The notes under the pieces: generated by a model
What the model saw: only the letters and a program-made list of their open reading frames with translations
What the model was told of the DNA's origin: nothing
The model's database searches: none
Part shown: positions 32,707-44,200 of the stretch, piece by piece
Layout of the letters: every line of letters begins with the position of its first letter
Position numbering within the stretch: position 1 is the first letter of the stretch
Source: Apoda limacodes
Taxonomy: Eukaryota; Arthropoda; Insecta; Lepidoptera; Limacodidae
DNA: 64,000 nt
Direction of reading: 5' to 3'
Assembly (NCBI GenBank): GCA_946406115.1
Contig: OX291542.1
Location: 35,855,321-35,919,320 of the forward strand
Made by a program: the position numbers and the translations under genes

Positions 32707-32984
32707 AAGGTAAAAATAATTACTTGTTTCCAAAAATCTGAGTGAGTTTGTAATTATATTTTCATCAGCTAGACTTGTGCCTCGATAGGTAACCTCAATT
32801 GGTATAATTCACTAGGAGTTGTATTAAACATATTTAAGAGAAATAGTCAAATACATATTAACTAAAAATAAAATAAAACTTCATGTAAATAACTAAGATA
32901 TGTACTAATTATCTGTTACAATCCTTGAGGCCGGGGAACGTGAGCGGGCGTATCACACAAACACGTATCACACAAACACGCACA

Positions 32985-33368
32985 CATCATCATCATCATC
33001 TCAGCCGCAAGAAGTACACTGCTGAACATAGGCCTCCCCCATAGATTTCCAAAGGAAACGGTTGGAAGCGGCCTACATGCAGCGTCTTCCTGCGGCCTTC
33101 GCTATGTCGTCTGACCACCTTGTGGGCGGTCTTCCGACGCTGCGTTTGCCAGTCCGTGGCCTCCATTTGATAACCTTTTCGGCCTCATCAACCATCAGTT
33201 CTACGCACTATGTGCCCTGCCCACTGCTACTTCAACTTGCCAATGCGCTGGGCTATATCTGTGACTTTTGTTCGGTGTCAGATCTCCTCATTTCTGATTC
33301 AATCTCGTAGAGAAACCCAGAGCAAAGCCCTCTCCATAGCTCGTTGTGTGACTTTGATACTACACAAA
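32985..33368 (-). pseudogene. RTE-clade LINE, C-terminal end of ORF2 and 3' end
   Basis: On the minus strand the segment reads in broken frames as the RTE C-terminus: IRNEEIRHRTKVTDIAQRIG, then KLKWQWAGH-like codons and GKRSVGRPPTRWSDDIAKA, ending near YVQQCTS. The plus strand starts with a (cat)n run at 32986-33000, the usual (ATG)n-type 3' tail of this group. Frameshifts separate the blocks. The RT core is absent. Confidence 0.8.
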
Positions 33369-33472
33369 TGCATACGTACATCCAGACAGAATGTCCGGGA
33401 AGACAAACATTGCAAACCCGAATGTGAAAACTTCCGAATGTACACCTATGTGCCTAGTCTGAGATTTTAACG

Positions 33473-33592
33473 CTACTATCGCGTTCGCGTCCATGAAATA
33501 CATGTATGGAAACGAAGGAGCGCCTCTAGCGGACACGTTTTGAGACATTTATTCTCATAGGACTTTTAATGAATACGCGAACGCGATAGTAG
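33473..33592. mobile_element. Small element with 18-bp perfect inverted ends
   Basis: 'ctactatcgcgttcgcgt' (33473-33490) and 'acgcgaacgcgatagtag' (33575-33592) are exact reverse complements. Inside is 'gagcgcctctagcggacac', a word also seen at about 39797 ('agcgcctctagcggtgac'). Length 120 bp, MITE-like. Confidence 0.7.
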
Positions 33593-34130
33593 AGTTACAA
33601 ACACGCAAAAACTCACCCTCGGCACACTGTTACCAATCAGCCCTAAGCTGCAGAAACCAAGCCATTAGGTACACAACAGTTATCTCAATTATGTATACAC
33701 ACACTTACACGTACGTATCTGCACGTTACACCTTACACACATAAAAATCCACCAAAATAAGACAGCCAAAGGGGGTGGTAAAGGGGTATATGGTGCATCT
33801 CCTGATCGCTCGGACAAAGTTATAACATTCCTACTCAGATTGGTCTTAGACTGTTCTTTTATCTTTTTAAATGTAAATAACATAACTTACATTAGTTTAC
33901 AATGCTTTCACATTTAACATTTATTTTGTGTTTATATCTGACTAATGTAACATTTATATTATGCCATACAATTTGGCCATTTAAATATTTATCTACATTA
34001 TAATATTTACAAAGCAGATATTTATTATGAATTTGAAAAAGTTTCCCGCCGCTTACCATAAATGATTTATTGGCTTTAGTATAATCTTAAACTTTGGCAT
34101 AGTAAGTTTATTTCTAGTATTAAAGTTGTG
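33593..34130. other. No gene recognised
   Basis: AT-rich spacer with one GC-richer stretch (33750-33800) that I cannot assign. Confidence 0.5.
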
Positions 34131-34390
34131 CTTTTGATCCCTCGCAGCCTAGCTGATAGTGTTGGTAGTGTTGTAGTGCTGTGCAGAGGGTGTGGTTTCG
34201 ATTCTCGCACTGGACAAACATTTATGTGATAAACAAAGTTTGTCTTGAGTCTGGTGTATTTATGTATGATATGTATGTATTAACAAAAAAAAAATGTATT
34301 TTTATCCGTTGTCTGGTATCCCTTAAACAAGCTTTGCTTACTTTGGACCGAGTTGGCGCTGTGTGTCATGTCCAAAAATATTTATTTATT
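34131..34390 (+). mobile_element. tRNA-derived SINE (second copy)
   Basis: It starts 'gatccctcgcagcctagctg' and has an A-box-like 'cctagctgatagtgttgg' and a B-box-like 'ggtttcgattctcgc'. The body carries 'tttgtcttgagtctgg' and the 3' end 'tgtccaaaaatatttattta'. Compared with 9039-9236 it keeps a longer 3' part and has a short duplication near the A box ('gttggtagtgttgtagtg'). Confidence 0.8.
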
Positions 34391-35390
34391 ATCACTCAGA
34401 AAAAGTCTGTCCTCGGAAGGTTTGGGACCGCATTTAAGTATGGGATCGTTGACAATTGTCTTATCTTATCCATAAACCGAGCCAAGTGAATCCACCGATA
34501 TCTTACACACACTTAGGTATGTTGGACAACCTAAGCGCTGCTGCCCAGCCGAGCCGAATTCTTCAATTTACCTACCTCTTTCTCAAATATCAATAACTGC
34601 ACTATTGTTATTCGTTGACAACACAAAGCAAAGTACAAATTATATATTTTCTTTTTAAACTAAATCTTAAACTGACGTAGCTATCAGTATAAGACCATTT
34701 TTGTTACTGTGTCTATTTCAAAAACGAAACTAATTTGAGAATTTCTGTCTATGAGATGTATACCATGTGCTTTATTTAAACACTGGCTCTCCACAAATAA
34801 TTGCAGTCGTCAATTCTTTAGCCGCCCGCGACTAATATAGAAAGGGTGTTCAGTGGCTCAGTGTGAATTTTGGCGCACGTTGTCAAGCTAGTGTCCCCTC
34901 GCCTTGTAGAGTTTTGCGTCACTAGCCCGACAACTATTTTATATTAATCAATTATTATAATTGCTATTACTTTAAGTGATTTATGAAGTAGTTTGTAAGC
35001 AGTGGCCCAAACAAACTTTTAAAATAGGTGCAAGATGCCAACTGCACTTGACCTGTTTTTTTACATTTTGACAAAGGCCCTTAGCAACAAAACTATATCT
35101 GTAAACAACTTGACAGCAACATATTTTTCCTACGTGCACCAGAAGTTATTAACTTCGCTCACAAAGCGCCGGTCGGTTAGAAGGTAAGTAAGAAAATTTT
35201 CAGCATGATTTTGTTACTTGAAATAAATTTCATATTCAAAGACATCAAAGGAAATCAAATGAGAAGTATCAATTAGGCTTCGGTACTATTAATAACTGAT
35301 AGATGAAATTAACTTTGATTTTCTTGTTATTAAAGATGAAATTAAGTTTAGGGGAATCTCGCTCGGAATTTCTTATTAAATTATCTATCT
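34391..35390. other. No gene recognised
   Basis: AT-rich, with mild GC enrichment at 34820-34930. No supported feature. Confidence 0.5.
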
Positions 35391-35392
35391 TC

Positions 35393-35580
35393 TATGTGTA
35401 TATAAAAGGAAATGTTCTGACTGACTCTTGATCACGGCTCAGCCCAAACTGCTAGGGATTGAATTGAATTAAAATTTTGGGAAAGAATTTATTATATATT
35501 GAAGGCGTCGTTTAAGAACGGATTTTGTGAAATTCGACTCACAAAAGGTTTGTAATTTGTATTAAAATTCAATATTTTGT
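35393..35580 (+). mobile_element. Head of the dispersed repeat also seen at 5465
   Basis: 'atgttctgactgactct' with 'cagcccaaactgctaggga' and 'ggcgtcgtttaagaacggat' aligns with 5480-5600. Here it leads straight into a 41-bp minisatellite, instead of the 150-bp modules found at 5.5-8.9 kb. Confidence 0.75.
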
Positions 35581-35990
35581 AAGTTAAATCTACAAGCTAC
35601 AAGGCAGTTACGCACCTAAGTAACTTAAATCTACGAGCCACAAGGCAGTTACCTACTCAAGTAAGTTAAATCTACGAGCCACAAGGCAGTCTCCCACCCT
35701 AGTAAGTTAAATCTACGAGCCATAAGGCAATCACACACCCAAGTAAGTTAAATCTACGAACCACAAGGCAGTCACTCACCCAAGTAAGTTAAATCTACGA
35801 GCCATAAGGCAGTCACCCACCCAAGTAAGTTAAATCTACGGGCCATCAGGCAATCACACACCCAAGTAAGTAAAATCTACGAGCAACAAGGCAGTCACCT
35901 ACCCAAATAAGTTAAATCTACGAGCCACAGTGCAGTTACCCACCCAAGTAAGTTAAATCTACGAGCCACAAGGCAGTCACCCACCCAAGT
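35581..35990. repeat. 41-bp minisatellite, 10 units, no length variation
   Basis: Units start at 35581, 35622, 35663, 35704, 35745, 35786, 35827, 35868, 35909 and 35950, each exactly 41 bp. Each carries 'aagttaaatctacgagcca', 'caaggcagt' and 'cacccaagt' with scattered substitutions and no indels. Because 41 is not a multiple of three, no frame is maintained. Confidence 0.95.
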
Positions 35991-37200
35991 ACTAGCCACC
36001 CCCGACATTGCTTCACTCGCAATTTTTGTGAAAATATTTAAATGTTTGTCACTCAGTCAGTCACGCCTAAAAGACGCATTTGGATAAACTTTACCATCCC
36101 GCCCAATGCCTTGGATTACACACATAATAATATATTTATTTCAATACAGAAGAGTCTCTACATTAAATAACACAGCTAGTCATTTTAATATACCTGTTGA
36201 CACCAATACCTGCCTAATGGTGTGCAAGTGCTGCTCCCAATGCAGCTGAATGTAACCCGGAAATATAAAAGGTTAGCTATGTACCTGCCGTAATTAGGTT
36301 CCTGGTCCTGGTGTCTGACGTAGTGGAGACATCACAGCATCCAGTGATCCAGTAAATGTCCGTAAGACAAGAGGCGTCGAGTCAGCTCTGCTAAATATTT
36401 ACGGCAGGCACAGAATGAATTTTGTAATTAAGGATGCGAGGAAAGGAAATGGATATACAATACCTATACATAATATGTGTGTAAACAGCAACACATCACA
36501 AAAATTATAAAACTCAAAAACATATGAGCCAAATAAAATTGGTTAAATATATCAATGGGATGAAAAATATTCTTTTAACATATTTGGTGAAAGCGAATTA
36601 TTTGCTTGCAAATTCGTAACACAACTGAATAACTTTACTTGAGTTGAATTATGAATGAGTTACTTTGAAAAGAATCTAAAAATGAGATAAAATAAAATTC
36701 TACATATTTTTTATTTTCTTAACAGAAAAATTCTCATTGGTTTTTCACATTTGTTATACAAAACAAAACTAATGTAGTAGCTACAGTATAGTATTAGCAT
36801 TTATTTTAGACACTATTTCATGCATCGAAAAAAAACCGTCTTTTAGCGTATTGCAATTAAGTGCCTCTGGTTTGAGATATTTTTGAATAATGCATGTTGT
36901 TAAATTCTTTATAAGAAAATATACCTACTTTTTAAAATCCAATGCAATTTTTGTTTTCTTTTATTTACAACTTAGCGACACCAAATGTCATTTTTAGTTC
37001 TAACAATAAATATAATTATATAAATATTAATTTATTATAATAGGTAAATAATATTATTAAAATCGCGAAAAATCACCACAATTGTCCACAATTAATGCCA
37101 CTACTGTTTGTGTCGCAGAAATATAATCCGTGTTTTGACCAAAATCCATGCGATGGTAAACTATGTCACTTTTGTACCGATAGCCTAGATTTTTTTAGGG
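35991..37200. other. Spacer with a short inverted repeat
   Basis: Around 36284-36412, 'acctgccgtaa' and 'tttacggcaggc' form arms about 110 bp apart with GC-richer DNA between them, possibly a small MITE. The rest (36420-37200) is AT-rich without recognised features. Confidence 0.4.
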
Positions 37201-37320
37201 ATTTGGCCAAATCACTGACGCGCCCAGTGATATGGTAAAACTGTAATTGATTTCTACCATAACCCTAGTAATAGTTAGTGATTTGGGCAAATCACTAATG
37301 TCAGCTGTGTTATGGTAAAA
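37201..37320. repeat. Diverged 80-bp direct repeat with internal dyads
   Basis: 'atttggccaaatcactgacg' ... 'tgatatggtaaaa' (37201-37240) is repeated as 'atttgggcaaatcactaatg' ... 'tgttatggtaaaa' (37281-37320). Each copy has a short dyad 'gatttgg' / 'ccaaatc' or close to it. Confidence 0.7.
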
Positions 37321-37555
37321 AAACTAATGAGGGCTTGCCTCACATTTATGTAGTCTTACAAAAAATAAAGTGTAGAACATCTTTAATTTTCAATAAAATG
37401 TCCGTGTGAAATAAAGATATTATTTTTTTACTAACACCCAAATATAGTACGAACTCTATTTTGATATTTTCAAGGTCATAAGGTCAGAAAAGCGGGACAC
37501 CATTTATAATAGAACTTTTTTAATCAATAACTATTTTGGACGTAACAGAATGTCT

Positions 37556-37752
37556 GGCCCCAAAGTTAATAAAGCTTGTGTTATGGATGGATTATGGATA
37601 CCAGACTACAGATACAAATACATTTATATTTTTTTTTTGTAAATACATACATATCATACATAAATACATCCAGACTCAAGACAAACACAAATGTTTATCA
37701 CATAAATGTTTGTCCAGACGGCCTCACTACCAACTAGGCTGCGAGGGAGTCA
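37556..37752 (-). mobile_element. tRNA-derived SINE, B box deleted
   Basis: On the minus strand it reads 'gactccctcgcagcctagtt' and 'ggtagtgaggccgtc', then jumps straight to 'tggacaaacatttatgtg' and the body 'tttgtcttgagtctgg'. The stretch with the B box ('gggttcgattcc' in the 9-kb copy) is missing, so the pol III promoter is broken. Confidence 0.8.
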
Positions 37753-38052
37753 AAAAAAATAAACATATATAGTTATTGTATGTTCATGGTAACGTCTAGT
37801 CTAGTGAACGTCTCCATAAACATACAAGCATCATGGGCACCTTATTTTGACTCAACTTAAATTACATAAATAACTCAAAACATATAGGATATTTCCAGTG
37901 TACCTAGAAATGTGGTAAGAAGCAAGGTCTTACAGCACAAATAAAGGGAAAAATCCGAATATTGTTAATTTGTAGTTATATCACATAAAAAAAATATATA
38001 ACTATCAGCAGAAATAAATTTGTTTCTTATGTTATAAATAAAATAATTAACG

Positions 38053-38550
38053 ATTTTTAGGGTTCCGTACCCAAAGGGAAGGGGAAGGGAGCAATAGCGG
38101 AACCCTATTGCTAAGACTTCGCTGTCCGTCCGTCCGTCTGTCATCAGGCTGTATCTCATGTACCGTTATAGTTAGACAGAAGAAATTTTCACAGAAGATG
38201 TATTTCTGTTGCCGCTATATCAACAATTACTTAGAAACAAAATAAGGGGGCTCCCATTCAACATATTTTATTTTTTTTGCTCGATTTTGCTCGATATTTA
38301 TAACGGCAACAGGTAGACGCTTAAAATATTCACAAAATATTTAGTTATATAGTCACTTTGAAAATAAATAATCAAATTACATTAAAATATTTTATTAAGG
38401 GGGGCTCCCATACAACAAACGCGTTTTTTATGCCGTTTTATAGATAATGGTACGGAACCCTTGGTGCGCAATTCCTGGCCGATTTTTGACAAATGTATAA
38501 AACACAAATTTATTTTTGTAATTTATTGTAGACGTACTCGCACTTGGCCT
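38053..38550 (-). mobile_element. 'cggccaagtg ... ggtacggaaccct' element, minus orientation
   Basis: Plus-strand left edge 'tttttagggttccgtaccca' and right edge 'tacggaacccttggtgcgca' followed by 'gtactcgcacttggcct' are the reversed family ends. Inside are 'cgctgtccgtccgtccgtct', 'tgttgccgctatatcaac', 'ggggctcccatacaacaaac' and 'ttgctcgattttgctcgat'. About 500 bp, non-coding. Confidence 0.75.
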
Positions 38551-38624
38551 AAATCCCTAGGATTTTGGTCAAAACACAGATTTTCCCATATCCCTGCGAC
38601 ATACGTATGTATATGCATATGTGT

Positions 38625-38935
38625 ATGTATAGTCGGTGGTGGCCGAGGGGTTTAATATTTCACTTCACGTCCCAAGTGGCGGAGGTTTGAACCCCGGAGT
38701 CGGCGTGTACCAATGAGTCTTTTCTTAATTTCTGAAGTACACTGATTTATTTATTCACACCACTGGCTTATCGGTGAAAGAAAACATCGTAAGAAAACCT
38801 GCATACATCAAGAGAAAAAAAAAAAAAGTGAAAAAGTATGTGAAGTCCACAATCCGCATTAGGCCCGGGTATGTTATGAGGGTAGGCCATGCCCCAACAG
38901 TGGGCTGTATGAAGGCTGACAAGACATATGTATAT
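38625..38935 (+). mobile_element. tRNA-derived SINE of a second, widespread lepidopteran family
   Basis: The head has 'gtggccgaggggtttaa' (A-box-like) and 'ggaggtttgaaccccgg' (B-box-like). The body contains 'cactggcttatcggtgaaag', 'gaaaacatcgtaagaaaacc', 'tgtgaagtccacaatccgca' and 'tgccccaacagtgggct', all diagnostic of a SINE common in moths. The open frame 38774-39007 crosses it by chance. Confidence 0.85.
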
Positions 38936-39957
38936 GCTAACTTTCAATGTTACGGTTTCTCGGAAAATCGGATTAATTTGAATTATTGTTTTAGGTGCTT
39001 TTATTAATACATTAGATTATTTGATTACCGGTTAGGATTGTAACCTCACTAGCAGTTAAGATTACTTACAACTTACATAAATTAGTTCTCAGTACGTGAA
39101 TTCTTAAATTCTTTTGGAATCGAAATACCGATCTTAAACCAGAATTTTAATGCTTATCTTATTGAACTACATAACACTATTACAGATCTTGTGCCACTCG
39201 CACCACGGTTTCAGTGCAGCGTTTAGCCGCCGCCGCCGCTCCAGTGAACTGTATTCTATAACCGGCCTTATATACCTAGCTTAGTACCTATATTGTTGTG
39301 TCGAACCACCAAGCTCAGTCACCGGCTGTAATAGTCAATAATTGAAATGTAATAAATTAATACATAGAAAATAAATATATTTTTTATGATAAGTCATTTA
39401 CTGTAGAGTCCATAAAAATGTGTAATTATCTGCCGCTTGCAAAAAGACAATAGAGCCTCCAGAAAAACTGTTAAGTTTTGGACTATTTATCTGCAACTGT
39501 AATTGCATATAAGTTATGACATATCACAGACCGCCTTAATTGTACAACATTGTTTCTTTTATTTGTTTAATATATGTGTTTTGTGCAATAAAGAATACAA
39601 TAATAATTATAATTTTCTAGTGTAAAATGGGTTTAGTATTTGTTGAATTTTATGTCCAAACGGTTACCTCATTCAACGACCATAACCTTTGTAAGTTAAT
39701 TTTTTTGACGACAACAAAGTACTTTGTAAGTTAAGGCTTTACCATAACTGAACCGCTTCATCGAAATGGAGAGTCGTAGATCCCGCTGCTGATACCAGCG
39801 CCTCTAGCGGTGACTCTCAGAACTACTTGAAATACGTCAAAGATTAAAAGAATAAAGAGGAAACACTGTTGATTTCGTAAATACTGCCGAATGTTTTTTT
39901 TTAAACTGATGCAGTGTTGATGCAGATGCAGCTTATTTGTACCTATTTACTGAACTT
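38936..39957. other. No gene recognised
   Basis: A GC-rich spot at 39185-39245 ('agccgccgccgccgctccag') and the word 'agcgcctctagcggtgactc' near 39797 stand out, without any exon or promoter signature that I could support. The rest is AT-rich. Confidence 0.4.
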
Positions 39958-40261
39958 TGTTTTCTAGTTGACCGAGCTAGCGAAGCGTCTGTGTCGAGAT
40001 TGGCCAAAAAATGCTATTGTCCGTCTATCTGTCTGTCTGTTCTCGCCTACAGGTCGCATTTGTCAACCGATTTTAACGAAATTTGGCATACATTATTAAA
40101 AAAAATTAGTAGATTAGAATTTTTTTATTGGGGGGAAAATGGGGGAATAAGGGGAAAGTTTTATGTAGCGTTATTTATTGACGGATTTCAATCAAATTTG
40201 AGAAGCACACTAAGGACTTCATTCTACACTATAAATATGCCACAGACAAGTATTTATATAC
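39958..40261 (+). mobile_element. Non-coding dispersed repeat fragment
   Basis: 'agctagcgaagcgtctgtgt' with 'attggccaaaaaatgct', the '(gtct)n' run at 40020-40045 and 'caaccgattttaacgaaatt' is a common lepidopteran non-autonomous layout. The 111-codon frame through it (39937-40272) is an accident of composition. Confidence 0.55.
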
Positions 40262-40372
40262 AACCAAGGTAGCAAACAAGCTTCCGGCCCACCTGATGTT
40301 AAGCGGTTACCATAGCCTGTGGACGCTTTCAATACAAGGAACATTACTCACGCGTTGTCGACCCTTTATAAA
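40262..40372 (-). mobile_element. LINE-A 3' UTR fragment
   Basis: Plus-strand words 'aaggtagcaaacaagcttcc', 'gcccacctgatgttaagcgg' and 'cacgcgttgtcgacccttta' are the reverse complement of the LINE-A 3' end. The coding part is absent. Confidence 0.75.
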
Positions 40373-41517
40373 TATATCACCCCTACTCCGAAAAAAAAAC
40401 TCTCTACACTACAGGTCACAGAGCCACTAGTTTCATTCTTTATACATGATCTTTATCCGTGATTATTAAGTAGGTATATAAATTTTAATTTAGAACCTAT
40501 ATGTTTTATTATTCTATATATAGTACCTAAAGAATAAATCAGATCGGTTGCAGTAGGCCTTGATAACGCCAGACTTTAAATTTTTACCTTTTTAGGGTTC
40601 CGTAGTCCATATTATTTATCTATCGGTAAATAATTCCGCCATATTAATCAACAGGGGGCCAAGGTAACGATAAACTGAAATTTTTATAGCATATATTTTT
40701 ACTCTTTTAAAATATATCTAAGAACCTATGGTATGTTTTGAATACAATTCTATAAAATTAATATTTTTGTGTTTTTTTGGTTCTAGTTTCGTACATGTAA
40801 GATTTTTGAACTAAAATGAAAATTATAAGATGATATTTTTTTAAATCGAGTTTGAAAAAATCCGACTCCTTGTACCGGACACCTAAGAAGAACTCTCCTA
40901 TTTACATCATTAATTTCAAAGAGTTTACTTTTAACTTATAACCGTCCTCTGTCTCTATGGCAGTCGTGCGATTATGTTTTACAGGGCACCTTATATTTAT
41001 CGTTAGGAGGTGCCGTACGGCGCTAGGGGATTTTTCGACATAGTCGTTAAAAATGTAAAATAAAATGTGAATGAATTAAAACAAAGGATTAGAGCAAATT
41101 AAAAATGTATAGGTGTCAATGTTGTGCTCTAAAAACATCTTCCCCATTTTTTAAAATCGAAAATTTACATTAGCTACCGTAGCTACCTTAAAATTGAGTA
41201 CCTCAATGTATTCCAGTATCCATGCATTTTGAAACATATGATTTGTACATACAAATAATATGATTAAAAAACCGGTCAAGAACGAGTTGCTTACTCATAG
41301 GAACCCGTGATTAAAGATTAACACTGCGAGCGACACGTAACGATTTACCCGGGTAGCCACAGCGCTTCACTGCACCTGTCCCGACGTCAGACCAACGCGG
41401 CTCGCCGTGAAAATCACTCGTCTCACGCCACTTTTTTTAATTACTTAAAACTATTCAATTTCAAAACTTTATTTTGATTTCAAAAAATTTAGATAGTTAT
41501 TAATCAGTTTGGTTTAT
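40373..41517. other. Unassigned DNA with traces of the 'ggttccgta' family
   Basis: 'tttttagggttccgtagtcc' at 40591 and 'aaaaaccggtcaagaacgag' at 41269 look like isolated decayed ends of the family. GC-richer DNA at 41330-41430 is unassigned. Confidence 0.35.
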
Positions 41518-41700
41518 CGATTTTTAGGGTTCCGTACCTGAAAGGTAATTACTAAGGCTTCGCTGTCCGTCCATCCGTCTGTCCGTCACAAGACTGTATC
41601 TCATGAACAGTTACAGTTAGACAGTTGAAATTTTCACAAAAGATGTATTTCTGTTGCCGCTATAACAACAAATACTAAAAAATCCTAATTTTAATACAAA
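41518..41700 (-). mobile_element. Truncated 'ggttccgta' element
   Basis: It starts 'tttttagggttccgtacctg' and matches the first 180 bp of the element at 38053 (shared 'cttcgctgtccgtcc', 'tgtatctcatgaac', 'ttgttgccgctat'-type words). It then stops, followed by a different repeat ('aaatttcatcaaagtcgttc', about 41735-41870). Confidence 0.7.
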
Positions 41701-42756
41701 ATTATAGTGGATGTTTACATGACACTTTTATATAAAATTTCATCAAAGTCGTTCTTAAGGACGGTGGGATTATAAGACTGTTACATACGCAGTATGGACG
41801 AAAGACGTACGGACAGACATGACGAAACTATAATGTAATCGCAGGAATATTTTTGCCTCTAAAGGGACACTTATATCCGGCGCTGAGTCCGGCGCTAGGG
41901 GACTTTATAATATTGTTCTTTAAGGGGTACTGTACCTTAAAAGGAAAAAGAAGACCCCTCATAGGATCACTTTGTTGCCCGTCTGGCTGTCTGTTGATTA
42001 AGACGCTTTCTAAGTAACAAGTTTAAATTAATATTAAATGCTTGCACGAAGGCCGCGGACGTCTGCGAGGTAGGTATGCATTGATTCTTTACGTCCCCTT
42101 TTATTTTAGGTGTTAGTATCAATAAATTATTATTTACATAATAACCACCTAGGTTATCATAGTAACAATGCTTGTCATTACTGTAGGTATTCGAAAATTA
42201 AACTCAAAACTACAAAATGTCAGGTATCAGTTTACATTTTACGATCCGGTAGGTATCAGTACGGCGAAAGCCTTGAAGTAATATAATATAAGTTTAACTA
42301 CATACCTAACTATCCCATTTCAATATATCTAGTATATTTCTTTTGGTACCTGAGTTATCTATTCTATTTATTCGTACATAGCCGAATAGATAAATTTAAA
42401 ATAATGCTTACCAGTATTCCTGTAGTTAACGTCCATTCCTTACGTGACATTTTTTTTTGTTTAGGCATCTTAGTCTACAACTTTAAAAAAAAAATACAAA
42501 TTTATATAAAATCCTAGATATGCAGTCCTAAACATTGACACAAATATGAAGTAGTGAGAAACACGTAGCGATCAGCCGCTGCCGACACAGCGAGTAGCCG
42601 CTAAACCGCCGCGCCTTTTCGTATACCTACCTAGTATAATATAATGTATGTACTGTGTTCCTGCGCGCTTAACACGCTCGCACACCAAGCTTAGTGTATC
42701 GTAGTGGCGCGGCGCAATAAGTAGGTACCCGCACCGCGCCAAGTTTTATACTTATG
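41701..42756. other. Unassigned, patches of GC
   Basis: 41735-41990 contains non-coding dispersed-repeat words ('tcaaagtcgttcttaagg', 'cggacagacatgacgaaact'). 42540-42740 is GC-richer with CpGs ('gcgagtagccgctaaaccgc', 'gtagtggcgcggcgcaataa') but shows no open frame or splice layout that I trust. Confidence 0.35.
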
Positions 42757-42893
42757 GCCCCTCTTATAGCCCACTAGCGCCACCATTAAATATTTGCGAC
42801 ATTTGGATTTTAGAAATTCGTTTTCTACGAAGAGAAAATTGAGGATATCTAATGGCGGCGCTAGTTAGCTGCTATAGGCCTTATATTCGCAGA
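42757..42893. mobile_element. Small inverted-repeat element
   Basis: 'cttatagcccactagcgcca' with 'ccatta' (about 42763-42788) pairs with 'taatggcggcgctagtta' and 'gctataggcc' (42852-42884) with few mismatches. The interior is about 60 bp. MITE-like. Confidence 0.6.
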
Positions 42894-43197
42894 AGAAATC
42901 GCATCATGCTATAAGTCCGCCTTAGTGCATAAAAATTTATAAATTGTACTTACGTCATATATATTTATTAAATTTACTGTAAGATTTAAATAAATAAATA
43001 TGCACCATCCTATTCCATCCATCCTATCCATATAAAAATGCAAAACTTTAGTTTTTACTCGTCCGTTAAATGTACGAAGAGCTGTAAAAAAGTCTTAATT
43101 TTATTACAAAACTAGGTGAGTAGGTATTGCCAGTTTACATAAGTCACCATCACAATAAGGCGGATATAAAGTCACATGTTGAGTAAGATAATAAAAA

Positions 43198-43530
43198 AAA
43201 CCACTCAAGTACGTGTCGTACACACATTAAGTTAGGGTTCCGTAGCCGTAGTAACGCAACTATTGCAGATTTCTCAAAAACCTATAAACAGATTTAGTTT
43301 AAAACAATTTTGCATGGAATTATTTATAAAGTTCTATAACAAAAATATTTTTTTCTTATTTTTTATAGTTTATTTTTGTAGCAGTTTTGTAGAAACCCCT
43401 TTCTGTAAAATTTCATTAGAATCGGAGCAAAGACGACGGAACTATAAGGTTGTGTGTGACATACGGACGGACGGATATGACGAATTAATAAAAGTTCCGT
43501 TTTTGCGATTTGACTACGGAACCCTAGAAG
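43198..43530 (+). mobile_element. 'ggttccgta' element, short form
   Basis: The left part has 'aagtacgtgtcgtacac' and 'gttagggttccgtagcc'; the right end is 'gactacggaaccctagaag'. The internal 'aatttcattagaatcggagc' and 'catacggacggacggatatg' are family-typical. The 93-codon frame inside (43263-43544) is not a gene. Confidence 0.65.
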
Positions 43531-43734
43531 TGTTTAATGCATAGCTAAATATCCTAAATACAATATAATATGTAGTTATATTAATTGCTCATCAAGCAAC
43601 TCGTATCTATTCTTTGAGTCTTTCATAAAAAAAAAATTGCTGAGTATTTTTGAATACTTAATTACAATCTTAAATCTATTTTTAAATGACTGCAAAACTT
43701 TTCAAAATCGTTATTAATTTCCATTGAGTCGCTC

Positions 43735-43832
43735 CGACACCGACGCGCAGTCCTGACTCCACGAAGTCCTAAAATGGACTATGCCTGGGCTCGCGGGGGA
43801 TTACAGAGCGACGGAGCAGGGGCACTCGCGAG
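43735..43832 (+). CDS. Possible first coding exon of a host gene
   Basis: In a GC-rich island an ATG at 43774 sits in a good context ('ctaaaatgg'). It opens MDYAWARGGLQSDGAGALA and then meets 'cgaggtaagact', a near-ideal splice donor (exon end at 43832). Without splicing the frame stops at once (AGG TAA). No family is recognised and the upstream promoter is not defined. I infer a short first exon; it could also be a chance coincidence in CpG-rich DNA. Confidence 0.35.
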
Positions 43833-44200
43833 GTAAGACTACAATTTTGAGGAAAAACGTACTTTTCACGCAAGTAAAACTCGCTAAAAATAAAGTGCTC
43901 AAATCGAAGTGTCGATTTTTGAAAGACCTTCTTTTACGCGTAAACAGAAACTAAAACGCCTATACTATTCTCGAGAGTTTTTGCAAAAACTCTAAAATCA
44001 GATACTCACGGGTTTTTTTGTTTGAAGAAAATAGAAATAATAATACAATTCTATTCAAGCCGAAATATTAACGAGGCTCTAAGGTATCAATTGATATTTT
44101 TTGTTAACGTATTAGACTAACAGTTTCTTGGGCTTTTTGCCTTGAATCAGCACGAAAATTAGGATCTCGGTTTATTTAGCCCCTTAAGCTTGTCTTACAG

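Noticed and set aside
32467..32745. 92-codon plus-strand frame
   Set aside because: Lies in the 'ggttccgta' dispersed element; the minus-strand partner is equally open, so it is compositional.
35581..35990. CRISPR-like array
   Set aside because: Whole 41-bp units repeat without unique spacers, and the organism is eukaryotic; this is a minisatellite.
39937..40272. 111-codon plus-strand frame
   Set aside because: Follows a non-coding dispersed repeat with a (gtct)n run and ends in a LINE-A 3' UTR.
43263..43544. 93-codon frame
   Set aside because: Contained in a 'ggttccgta' element with its characteristic inverted ends.
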